Shown here piece after piece: positions 59,999 to 64,000 of a stretch of 64,000 nucleotides of DNA. The stretch is from NCBI RefSeq assembly GCF_018459925.1, contig NZ_CP075371.1, positions 806,001 to 870,000 of the forward strand. Direction: 5' to 3'. A program made the translations under genes and the position numbers. The notes beneath the pieces are model-generated. The model saw nothing but the letters and a program-made list of their open reading frames with translations, searched no databases and was not told the DNA's origin. Each line of letters begins with the position of its first letter. Position 1 is the stretch's first letter. This DNA is from Nocardioides aquaticus (GTDB lineage: Bacteria; Actinomycetota; Actinomycetes; Propionibacteriales; Nocardioidaceae).

Positions 59999-60184
59999 CG
60001 GGCTCCTTCTCGTGAGGACACGAAGGACACCGGCGAGCGGCCGTACGGGCGCGCTGCGGTGTCGGTGGGCTGAGGTCGGGACGTGGGTCGCCGGGCACGC
60101 TGCAGGTCGCGCGCATCAAGGCGTACCTCCACTGTGCCCCGCCGCAGGGGGGCTCGTGATCCCTCCCCGGGGGTGGCACCAGCC

Positions 60185-60418
60185 CCGCCGAGATGACGCT
60201 TGCGGACAGCCGAGATGACCGTTGCGGACAGCCGAGGTGGCGGTTACGGACAGGGGCGTCGACCGAGCGGAGCCACGACGATGTCGATGGGTGGATCGCA
60301 CGCACCGGGTGGAGGTGATCCACCCGTCGACCACGCGGCGGGCTCGACCGCGCCGGGTGCGGGCCACGTACCTGTCCGGAAGCGTCACCTCGAGGCGCCG
60401 CGAGCGTCATCTCGGCGG
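60185..60418. mobile_element. MITE-like element: 16-bp terminal inverted repeats, three 22-bp tandem units
   Basis: Perfect termini CCGCCGAGATGACGCT (60185-60200) and AGCGTCATCTCGGCGG (60403-60418). Inside the left end are three direct 22-bp units (60187-60208, 60209-60230, 60231-60252), GCCGAGATGACGCTTGCGGA then CA and variants; two inverted partial units lie at 60373-60394 and 60398-60416. A further inverted repeat GGGTGGATC/GATCCACCC lies in the centre. It encodes no protein and contains the 425-bp gap between the catalase and TetR genes. Whether it is mobile or a fixed regulatory hairpin is unknown. Confidence 0.6.
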
Positions 60419-60423
60419 TGGTG

Positions 60424-61151
60424 CTACTGCTCGGAGCGGAGCCGCGCGATCCGGTCGAGGAGGTTCTCCAGGGACTCGTCGAACTCGGGCGCGGAGTGGT
60501 CCTCGGACAGGTCGCCGCGCATCTCCTCGACCCGCGGGTACGGAGCCAGGGCGGACCGGGGCGGGTCGCTGTCGTCCTCCAGCACGTCCAGGGGCCCGAC
60601 GTCCGCGCCCATGGCCGAGACCTCGAGCAGCAGGTGACCCAGGAGGAAGCTGGTGAAGGCGCGGTAGGCCGCCACGGTGCGTTCCCGGTCGAACCCCTCC
60701 TCCAAGAGGCTGTTCAGGAACACCTCCACCCACCTCAGGTCGCGCAGCGGAGGGCGCAGCCAGGGTGCCTCGGGGGGCGCGACACCACGAGCGGGAACAC
60801 CTTCGGGTGCCGCAGGGCGACCCGGCGCACCCCGTGGGCCAGGCGGTGCAGGAAGTCCTGCCAGCCGGCGTCGGGCTCGGCGGGGACGTCGTCGTCGTCC
60901 TCCATCTCGGCCATCACGCGCACGACGATGGCGTCGAGCAGCTCCTCGCGCCCGACCACGTGACGGTAGAGCGCCATGGCCTCGACGCCGAGCTCCTGGC
61001 CGAGCCGACGCATCGTGAGCTCGGCGAGGCCGCGCTCGTCGATGAAGGCGATGGCCGCGTCCACCACGATGGTCGGCGTCAGACGGGTCCGCTCGGACGG
61101 TGCCGGCTTGCCGGCCACCAGCCGTGCGTCCGCGTCGAGGTCGTCACTCAC
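60424..61151 (-). pseudogene. TetR-family regulator with one apparent frameshift
   Basis: The GTG start at 61149-61151 has GGGAGG 7 bp upstream. The HTH reads LTPTIVVDAAIAFIDERGLAEL ... TMRRLGQELGVEAMALYRHV near residues 25-70, typical TetR with the L-Y-x-H end. After LRHPKVFPLVVSRPP the frame breaks at the G6 run 60772-60777. One added base restores EAPWLRPPLRDLRWVEVFLNSLL and the C-terminal TetR_C-like domain to the TAG at 60424. Total ~242 codons, the usual length. It is divergent from the DUF2382 gene, across the palindrome at 61303, which is a good candidate for its operator. Confidence 0.82.
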
Positions 61152-61302
61152 CCGTGCCTCCCGTCCGGCGCCGGCGCCGTGCGCGGCGGCCGCTCGTCGA
61201 GGACCCAGCATGCGTGCTGGGCGTCCCCGGCGCACCACCGGGTCCGGCCCGGATCGCGTGCCACCCCGCGGGATGGAGGCCGACCCCCCGGTCCGCGTGG
61301 TC

Positions 61303-61319
61303 TGTTTATGCCGTAAACA
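61303..61319. promoter_or_regulatory. Palindrome TGTTTATGCCGTAAACA between tetR and the DUF2382 gene
   Basis: Six-base arms TGTTTA/TAAACA around TGCCG, 44 bp before the DUF2382 ATG. Shares TTAyGCCGTAA with 46806-46820. Confidence 0.6.
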
Positions 61320-61362
61320 TCGGGTCATCAGGGCCCGGTGTGGACGACGAAGGGGAAACACC

Positions 61363-62208
61363 ATGATCACCACCGACCAGGCCCACCAGCTCCTCGAGGG
61401 CGGCGGCAACGTCGTGGGCACGAACGGCGACAAGATCGGCAGCATCGGACAGGTCTTCCTCGACGACCAGTCCGGTCAGCCCGAGTGGGTGACCGCGAAG
61501 ACCGGCCTGTTCGGCAACGGCGAGTCCTTCGTGCCGCTGCACCAGGCGGAGTCCGACGGCCGCGACGTGCGGGTCCCGTACTCCAAGGACCAGGTCAAGG
61601 ACGCTCCCCGTGTCTCGGACTCCGACGGCCACCTCAGCGAGGACGAGGAGACCACCCTGTTCCGCCACTACGGCCTCGCCGACGGCACGCCCACCGGCAC
61701 TCCCGACCGCGACTCCCGCGACTCCCGCGACTCCCGCGACTCCCGCGTCGGCCAGACGACCGGGACCGAGTCCGGCACGGTGGGTCGCGACACCTCCGGC
61801 CCGACGACCGACTCGGCGATGACGCGCTCCGAGGAGCAGCTCCACGTCGGCACCGAGAAGGTCGCGACCGGCAAGGCTCGCCTGCGCAAGTACGTCGTGA
61901 CGGAGAACGTCACCAAGACCGTGCCCGTCACCCGCGAGGAGGTCCGCCTCGAGCGTGAGCCGATCACCGACGCCAACGCCGGCGACGCCCTCTCCGGTGG
62001 TGACCTCACCTCCGAGGAGCACGAGGTCACCCTGCACGAGGACCGCGTCGTGACCAACAAGGAGACCGTGCCCGTCGAGCGGGTCAAGGTCGACACGGAC
62101 ACCGTCACCGAGGAGCGCCAGGTCGACGAGCAGGTGCGCCACGAGGAGATCGTCCTCGACGACGACGCCACGGACGGCCGTACGACCGGCTCCGCCGACC
62201 AGCGATAA
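61363..62208 (+). CDS. PRC-barrel plus DUF2382 (YsnF/AvaK-like) stress protein
   Basis: About 281 aa from ATG at 61363. Residues ~1-75 form a PRC-barrel (MITTDQAHQLLEGGGNVVGT, then GDKIGSIGQVFLDDQSGQPEW). An acidic linker contains four DSR repeats (9-bp units at 61711-61746). The DUF2382 domain (~150-265) has EEQLHVGTEKVATGKARLRKYV, VTKTVPVTREEVRLEREPI and a second half ERQVDEQVRHEEIVL. These general-stress proteins are induced by heat, salt or desiccation in actinobacteria; TetR control here is inferred from the palindrome upstream. A second membrane protein gene follows 9 bp after. Confidence 0.88.
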   Translation: MITTDQAHQLLEGGGNVVGTNGDKIGSIGQVFLDDQSGQPEWVTAKTGLFGNGESFVPLHQAESDGRDVRVPYSKDQVKDAPRVSDSDGHLSEDEETTLFRHYGLADGTPTGTPDRDSRDSRDSRDSRVGQTTGTESGTVGRDTSGPTTDSAMTRSEEQLHVGTEKVATGKARLRKYVVTENVTKTVPVTREEVRLEREPITDANAGDALSGGDLTSEEHEVTLHEDRVVTNKETVPVERVKVDTDTVTEERQVDEQVRHEEIVLDDDATDGRTTGSADQR

Positions 62209-62217
62209 GGGGCCGTC

Positions 62218-62862
62218 ATGCGCAAGGGAGCGAAGAAGATGGAGGCCGGGCACGACCACGGCACCCAGCACCATGAGGGCGAGCGGCGCGCCGAGAACGA
62301 CCGGAGCACGGTCGTGGCCCGCGAGAAGGAGCAGCACGGCGGCATCAAGTGGGGCTCGGCCTTCTTCGGGTGGCTGACTGCCACCGGGATGGCGGTCGTC
62401 CTGACCGCCCTGGTCGCGGCCGCCGGCACGGCGGTCGGGCTGGTCGCGGACACCAAGGTCGGCCAGGTCACGAACCAGGCGACGAAGCAGGCCGACACCG
62501 TCGGCCTGGTCGGCGGGATCGTGCTGCTGGTCATCGTCCTGCTGGCCTACTTCTGCGGCGGGTACGTCGCGGGCCGGATGGCGCGGTTCGACGGACTCAA
62601 GCAGGGGCTGGCCGTCTGGATCTGGGCCGTCGTCGTCGCGATCGTGGTCGCGATCATCGGCGCGGTCGCCGGGTCGCAGTACAACGTGCTGGCCTCGCTC
62701 AACAGCTTCCCGCGGCTGCCGATCGGCGAGGGGACGCTCGGCCTGGCCGGGATCGTCGCGCTGGTCGCCGTAGCCGTGGCCAGCCTGGTGGGTGCGCTGC
62801 TCGGTGGTCTCACCGGCATGCGGTTCCACCGCAAGGTCGACAAGGCCGGGCTGGGGCGCTGA
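62218..62862 (+). CDS. Membrane protein downstream of the DUF2382 gene (YrzE-like topology)
   Basis: About 214 aa from ATG at 62218 (AAGGGG seven bases before it). A His/Glu-rich N-terminus precedes TM helices: SAFFGWLTATGMAVVLTALVAA, GLVGGIVLLVIVLLAYFCGG near 95, AVWIWAVVVAIVVAIIGAVAG near 140, and LAGIVALVAVAVASLVGALLGG near 180. This resembles TIGR04086/YrzE-type small membrane proteins that follow PRC/DUF2382 genes. Function unknown; likely a stress-operon partner. Confidence 0.72.
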   Translation: MRKGAKKMEAGHDHGTQHHEGERRAENDRSTVVAREKEQHGGIKWGSAFFGWLTATGMAVVLTALVAAAGTAVGLVADTKVGQVTNQATKQADTVGLVGGIVLLVIVLLAYFCGGYVAGRMARFDGLKQGLAVWIWAVVVAIVVAIIGAVAGSQYNVLASLNSFPRLPIGEGTLGLAGIVALVAVAVASLVGALLGGLTGMRFHRKVDKAGLGR

Positions 62863-62929
62863 CGCAGCGGACGGACCTCACGGTCCACCGCTGCGCAGCA
62901 TCGACGACGCAACGTCGGGGGAGCAGGGC

Positions 62930-63631
62930 ATGAGGCACTACCGCACGATCTGGCGCACCTGCTGGGCAGCACTGGCCCTGCTCCTGCTCCTCGCCGGCCT
63001 GGTCCTCGGGTCGGCGGGGGCGATCCTCGTCACCGGGGTCCTGGCCGGCCTTCTCGGCGCGGTCGCGGCGGCCGCCCTGCTGCAGAACGACGGCGGCGTC
63101 CGGGTGCCGGTGTCGGAGCACGGGCGGGTGGCGGGCCGGTTCGGGCTCCGGGCCGGCGCCGTCGTCGGCGTGCTCGGTGCGTGGGCCGAGGCGGCCGGCT
63201 CGCTGGTGCCGCCCCTGCTCGTGGCCGCGGCCGTGACCTCGCCGCCGGTGGTCGCCGCGCTCCTCGGCGCGGACTGGCGACGCCGACCCCGCGGGTCCGG
63301 TGGGGCGGTGCACGACGACGAGCGGTGCGGGTGCGGGTGCGCGGACCCGGTCTCGGCCGAGGAGGTGCGCGTGCTGCTGACGCTCCACAGCGACGCCGAG
63401 CTCGTACGGTCCTGGCGGCACAGCCTCACCCGTCTGCACCAGGCGCGGTCGGCGGCGGAGTGGTCCGGCCTCGTCGCGCTGCGTACGGCCTGTCTCGCCG
63501 AGCTGGAGGACCGCGACCCGATCGCGTTCCGGCGGTGGTTGGACTCCCGTCCGCCGCCCGCGACCGCGCCGGAGCTGGCGCGCCCGACCGAGGGCCCGAT
63601 CGCTCCGGTCGTGCCGCCACCCGAGCCGTGA
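62930..63631 (+). CDS. Membrane-anchored protein of unknown function
   Basis: About 233 aa from ATG at 62930 with a GGAGCAGGG ribosome-binding site. Two N-terminal TM helices (TCWAALALLLLLAGLVLGSA; LVTGVLAGLLGAVAAAALL), a third hydrophobic segment near 90-110, then a Cys-rich spot RCGCGCADP near 145 and a helical cytoplasmic part (SAEEVRVLLTLHSDAELV, WSGLVALRTACLAELEDR). Proline-rich C-terminus. Family not recognised. The position, 67 bp after the preceding gene, suggests the same stress transcript. Confidence 0.62.
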   Translation: MRHYRTIWRTCWAALALLLLLAGLVLGSAGAILVTGVLAGLLGAVAAAALLQNDGGVRVPVSEHGRVAGRFGLRAGAVVGVLGAWAEAAGSLVPPLLVAAAVTSPPVVAALLGADWRRRPRGSGGAVHDDERCGCGCADPVSAEEVRVLLTLHSDAELVRSWRHSLTRLHQARSAAEWSGLVALRTACLAELEDRDPIAFRRWLDSRPPPATAPELARPTEGPIAPVVPPPEP

Positions 63632-63737
63632 CGACGACCGACGGTGTGGCCACGTGCAGCCCGGGCTCGTCCCGCGCTCCCGGCCCTCTGTGGTGCAGTC
63701 CATCCGGGTCCACTCGTTCACGCTAGGAGAAGGACCC

Positions 63738-64000
63738 GTGCCCTCGACTCGTCACCCGTCGCTCACCCGGCTGCAGGAGCGGCTGAACGACGGCCCACCG
63801 AGGCGTCGGTGGCGAACATCGGTGGGGACCTCGGCCAGTGCGGACCTGGGTCTGCGCCTCGTGGTTCTCGTGGCCGGACTGGTCCTGGTCGCCGCCGGTG
63901 CCGCGCTGTGGTTGTTCTCGACGCTCCTCACCGCACCCCTGCTCCTCGCCGGCCTGTGGGTCCTGTCCTGGGAGTTCGCCTGGGCCCGGTGGCTGCTGCA
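63738..64000 (+). CDS. PGPGW/TIGR02611-like membrane protein, 5' part only
   Basis: A GTG at 63738 with the strong AGGAGAAGGA site opens a frame that leaves the window at its right edge; ~87 codons are seen. After a basic N-terminus, TM helix 1 is LRLVVLVAGLVLVAAGAALWL and the second is LLAGLWVLSWEFAWARWLL, whose WVLSWEFAWARWLL end resembles the LxxLExExARRLL motif of TIGR02611/PGPGW membrane proteins. Partial gene; no further call. Confidence 0.6.
   Translation, partial: MPSTRHPSLTRLQERLNDGPPRRRWRTSVGTSASADLGLRLVVLVAGLVLVAAGAALWLFSTLLTAPLLLAGLWVLSWEFAWARWLL

Noticed and set aside
60187..60252. CRISPR-like 22-bp tandem repeats
   Set aside because: Units abut with no spacers, and there are no cas genes; better explained as part of the MITE-like element.
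61711..61746. Four 9-bp tandem repeats (GACTCCCGC) as a separate element
   Set aside because: They are in frame in the acidic linker of the DUF2382 protein; simple-sequence expansion.
61306..62829. Long antisense open frame opposite the DUF2382 and membrane genes
   Set aside because: No ribosome-binding site, low-complexity content; the plus-strand genes have good starts and known domains.

Overview
The window is about 70% GC, uses many GTG starts with 4-base ATGA/GTGA gene overlaps, and carries actinobacterial gene pairs (gpgS-folP2, hbhA with its XRE regulator and a DUF2516 gene, a SigK-like sigma factor beside a fasciclin protein). This fits a high-GC actinomycete, most likely of the Nocardioidaceae (Nocardioides-like). 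The genus is an inference from style and gene order only.

Region 1 (1-28 kb) is an extracellular polysaccharide locus. It holds glycosyltransferases, a Wzy-like polymerase (frameshifted), two sulfotransferase-fold proteins, a Wzx-like flippase, a pyruvyltransferase, UDP-glucose dehydrogenase, phosphomannose isomerase (frameshifted), a GDP-mannose dehydratase homologue lacking its catalytic Tyr, a Wzz/BY-kinase and two initiating sugar-phosphate transferases (one frameshifted). Interleaved are the sulfate-activation genes cysD and cysN, an APS kinase fused to a low-molecular-weight tyrosine phosphatase, and a TauE/SafE transporter. Together they could make PAPS and transfer sulfate to a sugar polymer, which suggests a sulfated, possibly pyruvylated, exopolysaccharide. 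The hbhA cluster sits inside this region.

Region 2 (28-34 kb) holds a lipase-like hydrolase, gpgS-folP2, a dioxygenase-like gene, a diverged ~370-bp direct duplication flanking ~770 bp of gene fragments plus a small zinc-ribbon gene, a rhomboid protease and a RibD-type reductase. Region 3 (34-43 kb) is a sugar uptake and catabolism operon: DeoR regulator, three ABC transporter genes, two FGGY kinases, a histidine phosphatase and a 2-hydroxyacid dehydrogenase; its substrate is unknown. Region 4 (43-64 kb) is surface and stress related: fasciclin protein, SigK-like sigma factor, DUF2254 protein, a mechanosensitive-type membrane protein between two 109-aa paralogues, a histidine kinase, a DEAD-box helicase, a GH26-like hydrolase, an alcohol dehydrogenase plus SDR, a LuxR regulator, a large catalase, a TetR regulator (frameshifted), a PRC-barrel/DUF2382 protein and small membrane proteins.

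Three sequence-level themes run through the window. A ~40-bp dispersed repeat (GGTCTCGAGACGCTCGCT...CTCCTCGACC) has entered coding sequence in frame, in gpgS, in the APS kinase-phosphatase linker and at the start of the dioxygenase-like gene. A MITE-like element with 16-bp terminal inverted repeats lies upstream of the catalase. Five apparent -1 frameshifts all fall in runs of five or six G/C, which points either to base-calling error or to slippage. I saw no tRNA, rRNA, CRISPR array, transposase or integrase.
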